From NCBI GenBank assembly GCA_030629105.1, contig DAOVPS010000029.1, forward strand, positions 1-21,135: a stretch of 21,135 nucleotides of DNA. The letters run 5' to 3'. Numbering within the stretch: the stretch's first letter is position 1; each line of letters starts with the position of its first letter. The notes below the pieces were generated by a model. The model had not been told where the DNA came from. It did not search any database and saw only the letters and a program-made list of their open reading frames with translations. Positions 1 to 7,014 of this stretch are shown one piece after another. Both the position numbers and the translations under genes were made by a program. The DNA is from JABLTI01 sp030629105 (GTDB lineage Archaea; Asgardarchaeota; Heimdallarchaeia; JABLTI01).

Positions 1-99
1 ATGGTTGAAATCGTTCTGTTACCATATTAAATATTTACTTTTGACTTGAAAAGAAAAAAATAGTGAAAATATGCCTTATGGGAAAACTTTTTTCTACTA

Positions 100-111
100 T
101 TAGATATCTAA
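100..111. promoter_or_regulatory. Perfect 12-bp palindrome upstream of the PadR-type gene
   Basis: TTAGATATCTAA is its own reverse complement and ends 48 nt before the ATG at 160. PadR-type regulators often bind dyads in their own promoter, so this is a candidate operator. AT-rich palindromes of this length also occur by chance, so support is modest. Confidence 0.3.
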
Positions 112-159
112 AAGAACAGAACTTCATTACATTAAGAAGATTGCAGGTTGATTGAAAAC

Positions 160-534
160 ATGAACTCGAGTTATTTAGAAAATGATGATCAGAAAGATGG
201 TTCTAGAGCTTTCAAACGATTGAAGAAGAAGACATCTATAGATAATTTATGGATTTACATTCTAAGATTATTACAAGAGAAAGAAATGTACGGATATGAA
301 TTAAAAGAATCAATAAAAACTAGATTCGGTTTCGAACCTGCCACAGTTACTTCTTATACAATTCTTTACAAACTTGAGAAAGATAACCTTGTAACTTCTC
401 ATGTTCTAGACAATCCGGAAGGAAGACCTGATAGAAAATATTATGCAATTACTTCTGCAGGTAAAAAAGCAATGAAGGAAGCTAAAGGTCTTTTTGAAGA
501 AATAATATCAAAAGTTTTTGATAAGACAAAATGA
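160..534 (+). CDS. PadR-family transcriptional regulator
   Basis: A 124 aa winged-helix DNA-binding protein. Seen: a charged, probably disordered N-terminus, then the PadR core. The helix region contains YGYELKESI, followed by a recognition-helix segment (TSYTILYKLEKDNLV), the wing (GRPDRKYYAIT) and a closing helix (SAGKKAMKEA), all typical of PadR. PadR proteins bind as dimers to dyad operators and usually repress a nearby or own promoter; the ligand here is unknown. Start choice: an in-frame TTG lies at 148, but ATG 160 has an SD-like aggttg 9 nt upstream. A 12-bp palindrome at 100-111 could be its operator (inference). The gene stands alone and converges on the M24 peptidase. The family call is firm; the target is not known. 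Confidence 0.88.
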   Translation: MNSSYLENDDQKDGSRAFKRLKKKTSIDNLWIYILRLLQEKEMYGYELKESIKTRFGFEPATVTSYTILYKLEKDNLVTSHVLDNPEGRPDRKYYAITSAGKKAMKEAKGLFEEIISKVFDKTK

Positions 535-541
535 AAAGAAG

Positions 542-564
542 AAGCAAATGACAAGCACTTGCTT
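542..564. terminator. Weak hairpin between convergent genes
   Basis: A 6-bp inverted repeat (aagcaa / ttgctt, 11-nt loop) sits between the convergent stops of the PadR gene and the M24 peptidase. It is followed on the + strand by a T-rich run (tttgtttcgattttgtt). It may help end both transcripts; the stem is short, so this is tentative. Confidence 0.25.
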
Positions 565-577
565 TGTTTCGATTTTG

Positions 578-1684
578 TTAAATTTCAATGGGTTCTGAAT
601 TTGTGTAAACTTCGACTTTTCCATTTCGAATCATTACATCATTTTCAAGTCGTTGGCCACCTAAACCTTTGACATACACTCCAGGTTCAATTGTAAAGAC
701 CATTCCTTCTTCCACGAGAACTTCATTCCAGATTTCTAATCTTTCCGGTTCCGTGGGTTTTTGCCTGATGCCTGGAGCATCATGGACTGTTAATCCTAAT
801 CCATGACCAAGACCATGAGGCATGTGATAACCTGCAGCTTCAATAACATCCACAGCAACCTTTGAGATTTTCCAAAGTGGAACACCAACATCAATCGCAG
901 CTATGGCCTCTTCATACGCTTTGAAGCATGTTTTCTTGATTTTCTTTTGCTCTTCGGTCAACTTCCCAAAAGAAAGTGGAATGGTGATGTCACAAACATA
1001 ACCATCAAATCTAGCTCCATAATCAATTAAGGCTAATCCATTCTTAGAATATTTGTTGTTACCAGCAGATGGGTGACAGTGAATCATATGAGATCTTTCT
1101 ATGTTCGCAACAAGAGATGGAAACGAATTTTCTTCTGCACCGTATTCTTGCATTTTCTTCATTACAATGAATGAGAGATCATTTTCTGTCCCCTCTTTTT
1201 CTTCAGCAAACTTTCGGATATCTTTTATGGTTTTATTACCAATTTTTCCAGCTTCAAGTAATTTATCCATTTCCTTGGGACTTTTAGTCGAGCGGAGCTC
1301 TGTGAACATATTAGCAAGCTTGTGTGGACTCTCGAAGAGTTTTACTTCTGGCATTTTTTTCTGAATTTCCAAAATATATCGATAAGGAATGCCTAAATTA
1401 AAGCCTATTACAGGCGAGTCCTTTTTAGCTACTTCTTTTATATAGGTCACAGGATTATGTCTAGAATCCTTATCTGTTACTAAAGTATCTACTTGTGCAT
1501 GATCTTTAGCCAAATCAACATCCCATGGGAGTAGGGTTGTTTCTCCCCCAGAAGTAACAATAAGATTTGCATCCATAATATGCCCTGAAAGATATCGCAT
1601 ATTAACATCTCTAGCATTTTCCCAATCAGTAATAAAGATTAGATCAATACTATTTTTTTCCATAAAATTCGTTAGCTTATCCAT
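578..1684 (-). CDS. M24 metallopeptidase, Xaa-Pro dipeptidase (prolidase)-like
   Basis: Likely a cytosolic metallo-aminopeptidase or dipeptidase that cleaves Xaa-Pro bonds in peptide turnover. Seen (numbering from the upstream TTG at 1708, 376 aa): an N-terminal creatinase-like domain (about 1-140) and a C-terminal pita-bread domain. The five expected metal ligands are all present: D229 (LIDYG), D240 (VCDIT), H302 (HGLGHGLG), E341 (TIEPGVY) and E355 (RLENDV). His residues at 210/212 fit the substrate-binding position. The length fits PepQ prolidases (350-370 aa). Start: ATG 1684 gives a typical first helix (MDKLTNFMEKNSIDLIFI) and lies about 25 nt below the TSS expected from a TATA-like box at 1733-1740. 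TTG 1708 has an SD-like gggtg 7 nt upstream and remains possible. The M24 family also includes methionine aminopeptidase and creatinase; the two-domain form favours the prolidase/aminopeptidase P group. Confidence 0.88.
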   Translation of the reverse strand: MDKLTNFMEKNSIDLIFITDWENARDVNMRYLSGHIMDANLIVTSGGETTLLPWDVDLAKDHAQVDTLVTDKDSRHNPVTYIKEVAKKDSPVIGFNLGIPYRYILEIQKKMPEVKLFESPHKLANMFTELRSTKSPKEMDKLLEAGKIGNKTIKDIRKFAEEKEGTENDLSFIVMKKMQEYGAEENSFPSLVANIERSHMIHCHPSAGNNKYSKNGLALIDYGARFDGYVCDITIPLSFGKLTEEQKKIKKTCFKAYEEAIAAIDVGVPLWKISKVAVDVIEAAGYHMPHGLGHGLGLTVHDAPGIRQKPTEPERLEIWNEVLVEEGMVFTIEPGVYVKGLGGQRLENDVMIRNGKVEVYTNSEPIEI

Positions 1685-1732
1685 TTTTTCTTGTGTAATC
1701 GGTCGCAATTTCCAACACCCAAATATTTTCTC

Positions 1733-1740
1733 TTATATAT
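1733..1740 (-). promoter_or_regulatory. TATA-like box for the M24 peptidase gene
   Basis: Read on the minus strand the sequence is ATATATAA in the divergent intergenic region. Archaeal spacing (about 25 nt) puts transcription start near 1710, just above the coding region. Inferred from sequence alone. Confidence 0.35.
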
Positions 1741-1824
1741 CCGTGAAATGATAACTTTAATCCTTTAAAAAAGATATTTCAAAATCTAATTCTAAGATAG
1801 AAATTAAGGAAATGATTCGTAGAG

Positions 1825-1832
1825 TTTTAATA
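1825..1832 (+). promoter_or_regulatory. TATA-like box for the GNAT/MBL pair
   Basis: TTTTAATA lies where a start of transcription near 1850-1856 would be expected. That would exclude the ATG at 1846 as a translation start and supports ATG 1867 or 1900 for the acetyltransferase. Confidence 0.3.
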
Positions 1833-1899
1833 CAAAATAAGTAATATGAAGATAGGTTGTAGAAAAATGCATCTCCCAGATTTTCTTAAAGAGGATTGG

Positions 1900-2379
1900 A
1901 TGAAAAAAACAGAGATCAGACTATCCAAGAAAGAAGAGATTCCAGTTTTAAAAGAAATCATTGTGGAAGCATATACACCAATTGAACCAATTTTAGGAAG
2001 AAAACCTAGAGGAATGCTGGAAACAGAAGAAAAGATTCAGGAGAGAGTAGAGAATAACACTATATATTCAGTTTTATATGAAGGAAAATTAATTGGAACT
2101 TTTACTATAAAAGAGAATACAAATTTCGGATTAATGGAAGTTCAAAAAATAGCAATTAGGGAAGAGATGCAAAACAAAGGATTTGGTTCTTATATTGTGG
2201 AATCCGCAGAGCATTTAATTCGTCTAATGGAAAAGAAGAAAATTATTGTTGAAACATACGAAGACCACAAGCAATTAGTTGATTTTTATCTTCATCGAGA
2301 TTACAAGGTAATTCACAAGAGAATGAGGAAATGTAATGTTGTTATAGTTATGGAGAAGAATCTCTGGAGAGAAGATTAA
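1900..2379 (+). CDS. GNAT-family N-acetyltransferase
   Basis: A 159 aa acetyl-CoA-dependent acyltransferase of unknown substrate. Seen: the GNAT fold, with beta strands YSVLYEGKLIGTFTI, motif A (VQKIAIREEMQNKGFG, the Q-x-x-G-x-G acetyl-CoA loop), the following helix (YIVESAEHLIRLM) and a motif B-like segment ending in VDFYLHRDYKVIHKRM. Start: the open frame extends up to ATG 1846, but ATG 1900 has a good SD (aaagagg, 5 nt spacer) and begins the conserved fold (MKKTEIRLSKKEE). ATG 1867 is the other candidate. The stop codon directly abuts the ATG of the MBL-fold gene, so the two are probably co-transcribed and translationally coupled. Family call firm, substrate unknown. Confidence 0.85.
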   Translation: MKKTEIRLSKKEEIPVLKEIIVEAYTPIEPILGRKPRGMLETEEKIQERVENNTIYSVLYEGKLIGTFTIKENTNFGLMEVQKIAIREEMQNKGFGSYIVESAEHLIRLMEKKKIIVETYEDHKQLVDFYLHRDYKVIHKRMRKCNVVIVMEKNLWRED

Positions 2380-3045
2380 ATGAAAATTGAAGTTGTTCGT
2401 GGCGGAGGATTGTGTTCTAATTGCTTTATTTTAAGTGATGAAAAAGAAGGAAAATTGTTCATTATTGATCTTGGTGTGACTGGAAAATTAACAAGATTCG
2501 CATTAAAGAAGAGTTTGAAAAAAATAGTAAATGAAAAATTCGAAGATTATGAACTTGAAGTTTTTCTCACACACAGTCATCTTGATCATATTTGGGGAGA
2601 AGATAACCTCAAGAAATTCCAGAAAATAACCTACAGTGCAAGTGAACTAGCTGCTAACCATATAAATACTCGAGATGAAATTACTCTTCTCTCAAAATAT
2701 CGTGCAAAAATTTCCTACTCTATTAACAAAATCTATGCGGATGGAGATATTATCAAGTTTTCAGATTCCGAATTACAAGTAATTTATACTCCCGGTCATA
2801 CCGATGGGTCTGCTGTTCTCTATGAAACGAATACTAAAAGCTTATTCGCAGGTGATGTTGTATTCGCTGGTGGGGGTGTTGGTAGAGTTGATTTCCCAAC
2901 AGGTGATCGATGGGAAATGATAGCTACACTAGATAAGATATCAAAACTTGATATTGATCATTTATACAGCGGTCATGGACTTGATTTGCATCAAAAAGTG
3001 AGAGATAATATTCTCTATGCTAAGAATATGATGGAATACTGGTAA
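2380..3045 (+). CDS. MBL-fold metallo-hydrolase (glyoxalase II-like)
   Basis: A 221 aa metallo-beta-lactamase-fold hydrolase, probably cytosolic since no signal peptide is seen. The full metal-site set is present: H65-x-H67-x-D69-H70 (THSHLDH), H140 (TPGHTDGS), D159 (FAGDVVF) and H199 (YSGHG). Size and motif order match the small glyoxalase II-like branch that hydrolyses thioesters or related substrates. C-terminal helices that fix glutathione specificity are not evident, so a glutathione substrate should not be assumed. The ATG follows the acetyltransferase stop with no gap, with SD-like ctggagag inside the upstream gene. Possible work on an acyl-thioester together with the acetyltransferase is inference from coupling only. 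Confidence 0.87.
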   Translation: MKIEVVRGGGLCSNCFILSDEKEGKLFIIDLGVTGKLTRFALKKSLKKIVNEKFEDYELEVFLTHSHLDHIWGEDNLKKFQKITYSASELAANHINTRDEITLLSKYRAKISYSINKIYADGDIIKFSDSELQVIYTPGHTDGSAVLYETNTKSLFAGDVVFAGGGVGRVDFPTGDRWEMIATLDKISKLDIDHLYSGHGLDLHQKVRDNILYAKNMMEYW

Positions 3046-3071
3046 AATAATCAAAGAAAAAGAAATTAAAA

Positions 3072-3089
3072 GAAGCATTTACATGCTTC
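3072..3089. terminator. Bidirectional hairpin terminator
   Basis: A perfect 7-bp stem (gaagcat / atgcttc) with a 4-nt loop lies between the convergent MBL and porB genes. T-rich runs flank it on both strands (aattatttttgttttatttt to the right; T-rich on the complement to the left). It is well placed to end both the MBL transcript and the porGDAB transcript. Confidence 0.6.
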
Positions 3090-3091
3090 AA

Positions 3092-3997
3092 TTATTTTTG
3101 TTTTATTTTAGCTAATGAGGTAATAATTGCCCATTGATGATCAATGTAATCCCTATAGGATTGTAGTAGTTCGCCAGCTATTCCTCGATACCTACCTTGG
3201 TCTTTCAAATAATCCTCTAATGGTTTACGTTTTGCTGGGTCTTCGTATCTTTTGCTGAGTCTTGAAAGTTCTATGTCTCCATCAATGGCTTCCCAGAGTA
3301 TGTGAGCACCTGATTCTACAGCTAATTTACCTATTTCAATTGTTTTTTCAGATGGGAATCGCCAACCAATAGCGCATGGTGCTAGGAGGTAAATAAATTT
3401 GAAGCCATCCATTGTTTGTGCTTTTCTGAGTTTCTCAATGAAGTCTCGAGGATAAGAAGTGCAAGCAGTTGCTACGTAAGGTAAATTGTGTGTCCACATG
3501 ATTAGAGAAATGTCTTTTGGAAAACCAACACGACCTTTGGGAGTTGTTTTAGTTCTTGCTCCTGGAGGTGTTGCTCCCGATTTTTGAACACCGGTGTTAC
3601 TATAGCTTTCATTTGAATAAGTAACATAGATCATATTGTCATTTCTTTCTGCAGCACCAGATATTGCTGCTAGTCCTATATCAACGCTTCCGCCATCACC
3701 GGCCCAAGCAAGAACTGTTGTGTCTTTTTTACCTTTGCTATCTAGAGCAGCAGTAATACCTGAAGCAGCAGAAGCAGCAGCTGCAAATGCTATGTTTAAA
3801 ACTGGAACGGTAATTGCTGATTTTGGATAAGGACCTTGCCAAACTGATGTACAACATGCTGGAACTGACATGATAACATCTTCACCAAGAGCTTTCAAAG
3901 CGTATCGCAATCCTAGTGATGATGAGCAACCAGCACATGCAGCATGACCTGGAAGGATCGGTTCTGGGAGTCGTAAAATTTCTTTAGTTGTAACCAT
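3092..3997 (-). CDS. porB: Pyruvate:ferredoxin oxidoreductase, beta subunit
   Basis: The TPP-binding catalytic subunit (301 aa) of the enzyme that interconverts pyruvate + CoA and acetyl-CoA + CO2 with ferredoxin. Seen: cysteines for a 4Fe-4S cluster (C21-A-G-C24, C48/C49, C208) and the TPP motif GDGGSVDIG (100-108) closing at N129 (YSNESYSNTG). The downstream GATPPGARTK block is typical of PorB rather than of indolepyruvate or 2-oxoglutarate enzymes. It is last in a gamma-delta-alpha-beta cluster, starting 10 nt after the porA stop with SD-like gaggcg. A hairpin lies directly behind it. Function as pyruvate synthase or oxidase depends on metabolism; a related 2-oxoacid substrate cannot be excluded. 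Confidence 0.92.
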   Translation of the reverse strand: MVTTKEILRLPEPILPGHAACAGCSSSLGLRYALKALGEDVIMSVPACCTSVWQGPYPKSAITVPVLNIAFAAAASAASGITAALDSKGKKDTTVLAWAGDGGSVDIGLAAISGAAERNDNMIYVTYSNESYSNTGVQKSGATPPGARTKTTPKGRVGFPKDISLIMWTHNLPYVATACTSYPRDFIEKLRKAQTMDGFKFIYLLAPCAIGWRFPSEKTIEIGKLAVESGAHILWEAIDGDIELSRLSKRYEDPAKRKPLEDYLKDQGRYRGIAGELLQSYRDYIDHQWAIITSLAKIKQK

Positions 3998-4007
3998 TTT
4001 TTTCGCC

Positions 4008-5189
4008 TCATTTTAAGGTTTCAAGGTCTTTTTCGACCAAACCTGCAGCATATTCTGCTGTAACATCCATCCCACTAAGACCTTCTATATGATGGAAAGC
4101 TTTTGGATGATTCTTGCCTTCATATAATGCAGCCATAGTGTCAATAGCAATAACCCCTTTAAATCCGTAAGAAGGAGCACGTTCAATAAAATGAATCGTT
4201 TCAGCATCCTTACATACTTCCCTCATTTCTTCATCAGGGTATGGTCTAAGAACTCGTAATCGCACCAAACCCACATCGTAACCTTTCTTCTTTAACATGT
4301 CAACGGATAGCTCTATTTCTTCAGCAATTGAAGAGTGAGAGACTATGATGTGTTTGGTTTTCTTGTCAATACCATAAGTATCAATGAGATCTCCATGGAA
4401 TCGTCCAAATTTTTCTTTGAATTCAGCACAGACATCTTTTATGATTTGTTTTGCTCGATGAGTTGAATCCATAATATTGAATCTCTTTTGCCGATAGTGT
4501 ACTGGATAAGATAGACTGCTATGTGTTACAGGATTCTTAGGATCTAAAATAAAATGCTCAGGATTATAAGTTCCAACAAAATCGTCTACTTCTTTTTGTG
4601 AAGGCAATTCAACTGGAGTATATGTATGTGAGAGAATATAAGCATCTTGACAAACCAAAGAAGGCATGTAAACATGAGCGTGTTCACTTACTCTAAAAGC
4701 CATCAATATTGTATCATAAACTTCTTGGGCATTTTTACAGTAATATTGAATGATTCCTGAATCACGAAGACTCATAGAATCTTGGGTTTGGGCCCAAATG
4801 GACCAAGCAGGCGCTAATTCTCTATTAACAATACTCATTACTACCGGAAGCCTTGCAAGAGCAGCCCACCAAACCATTTCAGCCATGTATAGAAGACCAT
4901 GAGCTGAAGTCGATGAGAAAGTACGAGCACCGGTAGCAGAAGCACCGACTAATGCTGCACCAACACTGTGTTCGCTTTCGACTTTAATGTAGTTAGCCCC
5001 CATTACACCGTCTTCTACAAATTCAGCTAACTTTTCTACACAATCGGTAGAAGGAGTAATCGGATAAGCTGCAACTACTTCAACACGTGCCATTTTTGCA
5101 GCGTAAGCAGCAGCATAGTTTCCGCTGATTATGAGTGTTTTCGGCTCATCATGCCCGATCGATTTTGGAAGGTTTTTACTAACAGTCAT
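4008..5189 (-). CDS. porA: Pyruvate:ferredoxin oxidoreductase, alpha subunit
   Basis: A 393 aa subunit that completes the TPP site with PorB and carries the transketolase C-terminal-like region. Seen: the opening GNYAAAYAAKMARVEVVAAYPITPST (in part), the VESEHS segment, GASATGARTFSSTSAHG, and a C-terminal domain with IVSHSSIAEEIELSVDMLK and LRVLRPYP. These match four-subunit archaeal PorA in order and length. ATG start with a strong SD (aaggagg) lying inside the end of porD; the genes are separated by only 3 nt, so translation is likely coupled. The protein works in the cytosol in the PorABDG complex. Confidence 0.93.
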   Translation of the reverse strand: MTVSKNLPKSIGHDEPKTLIISGNYAAAYAAKMARVEVVAAYPITPSTDCVEKLAEFVEDGVMGANYIKVESEHSVGAALVGASATGARTFSSTSAHGLLYMAEMVWWAALARLPVVMSIVNRELAPAWSIWAQTQDSMSLRDSGIIQYYCKNAQEVYDTILMAFRVSEHAHVYMPSLVCQDAYILSHTYTPVELPSQKEVDDFVGTYNPEHFILDPKNPVTHSSLSYPVHYRQKRFNIMDSTHRAKQIIKDVCAEFKEKFGRFHGDLIDTYGIDKKTKHIIVSHSSIAEEIELSVDMLKKKGYDVGLVRLRVLRPYPDEEMREVCKDAETIHFIERAPSYGFKGVIAIDTMAALYEGKNHPKAFHHIEGLSGMDVTAEYAAGLVEKDLETLK

Positions 5190-5192
5190 TGT

Positions 5193-5516
5193 TCATTTCT
5201 CCTCCTTATCATCCTCAATAAATTCAGTCTCCTTAACCATTTCAATGCAATCTTGAGGACACTCATTAGCGCAAATACCGCAACCCTTACAGTAATCATA
5301 ATCAATAATTATCTTCCCTTTTTTGTGAGAGGGATCATCAAGATTTAGTGTTATGACAGGTTCTGGACAATAGAGAACACACATTTCACATCTAGTACAT
5401 TCTTCGTGATTTATAACAGGGCGAAAAGTTCTCCACAAACCAGTTTTTCCTGCAGAACCTTTTTCGGGTTTAGAATTCCAAGTATCAACTTTAAAATCGT
5501 CTTTAGTTTTGGTCAC
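5193..5516 (-). CDS. porD: Pyruvate:ferredoxin oxidoreductase, delta (2x[4Fe-4S] ferredoxin) subunit
   Basis: A 107 aa electron-transfer subunit that passes electrons from the TPP site to external ferredoxin. Two complete 4Fe-4S motifs are visible: C40-x2-C43-x2-C46-x3-C50-P and C76-x2-C79-x2-C82-x3-C86-P. An N-terminal extension (about 35 residues, WNSKPEKGSAGKTGLWRTFRP) is usual for PorD. It starts with GTG, two bases after the porG stop, preceded by a near-perfect SD (gatggagg) about 8 nt away. Lies between porG and porA in the operon. Confidence 0.93.
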   Translation of the reverse strand: MTKTKDDFKVDTWNSKPEKGSAGKTGLWRTFRPVINHEECTRCEMCVLYCPEPVITLNLDDPSHKKGKIIIDYDYCKGCGICANECPQDCIEMVKETEFIEDDKEEK

Positions 5517-5518
5517 GG

Positions 5519-6085
5519 TTATTTTCCTCCATCACCATAAGGTTGAGTTTCCTTAAATCCTCTTTCAGCAGCCTTCAAATTTTGCTCCCAGAGTCGTTCA
5601 TTCAATTGACCTTTGATTGCATCTAAAACGGAGTCAAGTTTCACTAAACCAGCTGCTTTCGCAACAGCACCAGTCATAATAGTGTTTGTGATATAACTCT
5701 CAGCAACTCTTAATCCCAAATCAATTGCAATTTGAGTTGCGTCGACCCAGAATTTCTTACATTTTAGTTCAGGAGGAAACTCCATTTCTTGGTTTGAATT
5801 TACGATTAGAATTGTGTTCTCTGTAATGCCTTTCATAAAAAGTATCTTAGGTAAGGCAGGATCTAGCACAGAGACTACTGTTGGAGTATAAATCGCTGAA
5901 TGTCGCTTGATGTGTGAATCGGAAATCCTTGTATAGGTTTCAACAGGAGCACCTCTTCGTTCAGCACCGTAAAAAGCAAATGCTTGGACAAATTTTCCTT
6001 CGCTATGAGCAGCTTCGGCTAAAATCTTTGCAGACGTTACTGCCCCTTGTCCACCTCTACCGTGCCAACGGATCTCTTCAAACAT
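5519..6085 (-). CDS. porG: Pyruvate:ferredoxin oxidoreductase, gamma subunit
   Basis: A 188 aa gamma subunit of the 2-oxoacid:ferredoxin oxidoreductase, which forms the CoA-binding part of the complex. Seen: the family opening EEIRWHGRGGQGAVTSAKIL with the GRGGQG loop, AFAFYGAERRGAPVETYTRI, VVSVLDPAL, and the C-terminal NTIMTGAVAKAAGLV block. Start: an in-frame TTG at 6109 would add 8 residues, but ATG 6085 has a strong SD (aaggtgat) and is the conserved family start. The TATA-like element at 6131-6139 would place transcription start near 6109. First gene of the operon. Confidence 0.92.
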   Translation of the reverse strand: MFEEIRWHGRGGQGAVTSAKILAEAAHSEGKFVQAFAFYGAERRGAPVETYTRISDSHIKRHSAIYTPTVVSVLDPALPKILFMKGITENTILIVNSNQEMEFPPELKCKKFWVDATQIAIDLGLRVAESYITNTIMTGAVAKAAGLVKLDSVLDAIKGQLNERLWEQNLKAAERGFKETQPYGDGGK

Positions 6086-6130
6086 AGTATTTATCACCTT
6101 AATTTTCAAAGGATATCATAATTTACATTC

Positions 6131-6139
6131 TTTTTAATT
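6131..6139 (-). promoter_or_regulatory. TATA-like box for the porGDAB operon
   Basis: On the minus strand it reads AATTAAAAA. With archaeal spacing, transcription would start about 24 nt before the porG ATG, leaving a short leader holding the SD aaggtgat at 6093-6100. Motif inferred by eye. Confidence 0.35.
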
Positions 6140-6311
6140 CTTTGCTTGAACTTTTTTCTCCAGAAAACGTTGTCATAAATTAATGATTAATTGCTAAGAG
6201 CATGGATTTGTAATGAATAGTTCAAGTAGATTTCAATAATTCCAGAATTTACTGTGAAGATTATTTAATATTATGCCCGTAAAAACTAATGATTAGAATT
6301 ATGTAAAGTGT

Positions 6312-6329
6312 TTACTCAATAATGAGTAA
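6312..6329 (-). terminator. Perfect dyad directly behind tRNA-Gln
   Basis: A 7-bp perfect inverted repeat (ttactca / tgagtaa, loop ataa) begins one base after the encoded CCA of the tRNA. It could form a 3'-trailer hairpin that ends transcription or guides 3' processing. No strong U-tract follows on the minus strand, so the terminator role is uncertain. Confidence 0.35.
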
Positions 6330-6405
6330 TGGTAGCCCGGGGCGGATTCGAACCGCCGTCCCAGGATTCAGAGTCCTGGATGCTTGGCCCCTACACTACC
6401 GGGCT
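6330..6405 (-). tRNA. tRNA-Gln (anticodon CUG)
   Basis: Cloverleaf read on the minus strand. The 7-bp acceptor is AGCCCGG / CCGGGCT with discriminator A. The D-arm lies in GTGTAGGGGCCAAGCAT. The anticodon stem is CAGGA / TCCTG with loop CTCTGAA, giving anticodon CTG. The T-arm is GGCGG TTCGAAT CCGCC. The CCA tail is encoded (6330-6332). No intron. Anticodon CUG reads CAG (Gln). A possible TATA-like element (ATTATAAG on the minus strand) lies at 6441-6448, about 40 nt upstream. Confidence 0.95.
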
Positions 6406-6440
6406 TTGGTTTGGTCCAAGTCCACATTCATTTGCAGATA

Positions 6441-6448
6441 CTTATAAT
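6441..6448 (-). promoter_or_regulatory. TATA-like box for tRNA-Gln
   Basis: ATTATAAG on the minus strand, centred about 40 nt upstream of the mature tRNA 5' end. This would allow a leader of roughly 14 nt. The region 6406-6502 otherwise holds only AT-rich spacer. Confidence 0.35.
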
Positions 6449-6502
6449 CATTTTGATTAATAAATGAAAAATAAAATAGACGAAGAAATTTTCCTCTTAG
6501 AT

Positions 6503-6856
6503 TTATTCTGATCCTTCTCTAGCTTCTAATTCTTGTGGAGTTGATTCCATATCTCTAATTAGAGCATTCATTTCTGGAGGAGTTATTCCTACATCCTCTA
6601 AGTATTCAATGAACCATCTTGCTAGCCGTCTAACTTCGAGTTCCATACCTGTTTTCTCTAGATAGAAATCATGAATTTTAGAAGCGACTTCTGAGATACT
6701 TTCGCAATCTAATTCTACGTCTTCATTTCTTCCTTCAAAAATTTCGATTCTTACTTTCATTGCTGAAGTATAATTCTTCCTATTAGGAGCGAATGTTAAT
6801 CTTGCTAAGTAATTTCCAGTTCCAAGGAATTTCTTTAAGGGGGTTTCAATTGGCAT
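6503..6856 (-). CDS. Conserved-looking hypothetical soluble protein
   Basis: I do not recognise this protein (117 aa from ATG 6856; 120 aa from GTG 6865). It has no membrane segment, signal peptide or cysteine cluster; the only Cys is in ELDCESISEVA. The N-terminal half looks like beta strands (YLARLTFAP, MKVRIEIFEGRNEDVELD). The C-terminal half looks helical (EVASKIHDFYLEKTGMELEVRRLARWFIEYLEDVG), with an acidic end. The ATG has an SD-like aagtgat 4 nt upstream, and GTG 6865 is the alternative. A TATA-like element at 6899-6905 and a perfect dyad at 6920-6943 lie just upstream, so it is probably transcribed separately from the membrane-protein gene behind it. Codon use looks like the neighbours. 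Confidence 0.6.
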   Translation of the reverse strand: MPIETPLKKFLGTGNYLARLTFAPNRKNYTSAMKVRIEIFEGRNEDVELDCESISEVASKIHDFYLEKTGMELEVRRLARWFIEYLEDVGITPPEMNALIRDMESTPQELEAREGSE

Positions 6857-6898
6857 TTCTATCACTTCTATAGTTACAGTAAAATATTGAATTGTTTT

Positions 6899-6905
6899 TA
6901 TTTAA
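6899..6905 (-). promoter_or_regulatory. TATA-like box for the hypothetical gene at 6503-6856
   Basis: TTAAATA on the minus strand. Transcription would start near 6877, giving a leader of about 12-21 nt. The dyad at 6920-6943 lies just upstream of this element, a position compatible with regulator binding. Confidence 0.3.
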
Positions 6906-6919
6906 TCTTTTTTATGGGA

Positions 6920-6943
6920 AATTGAGGTAAACTAACCTCAATT
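6920..6943. promoter_or_regulatory. Perfect 9-bp-arm inverted repeat, candidate operator
   Basis: AATTGAGGT and ACCTCAATT are perfect complements separated by 6 nt (aaacta). The dyad sits 15-38 nt upstream of the TATA-like box of the next gene and 72 nt behind the stop of the membrane-protein gene. The minus-strand sequence after it is A-rich, not U-rich, so a regulator site fits better than an intrinsic terminator. A 3' mRNA hairpin remains possible. Confidence 0.4.
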
Positions 6944-7014
6944 AGACTGTTTTCTTCAAGATTTTTAATAGTTACTAATTAGGTATGTTTGAGTCTTTTT
7001 AGAAAATAACTGAC

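Noticed and set aside
1..30. Short frame at the left edge ending in TAA (9 codons), perhaps the end of an upstream gene
   Set aside because: Too short to judge; it could equally be non-coding sequence at the edge.
3092..6085. Possible 2-oxoisovalerate or 2-oxoglutarate oxidoreductase instead of the pyruvate enzyme
   Set aside because: The four-subunit gamma-delta-alpha-beta order and the PorA/PorB sequence blocks fit the pyruvate enzyme best, though a relaxed substrate range cannot be excluded.
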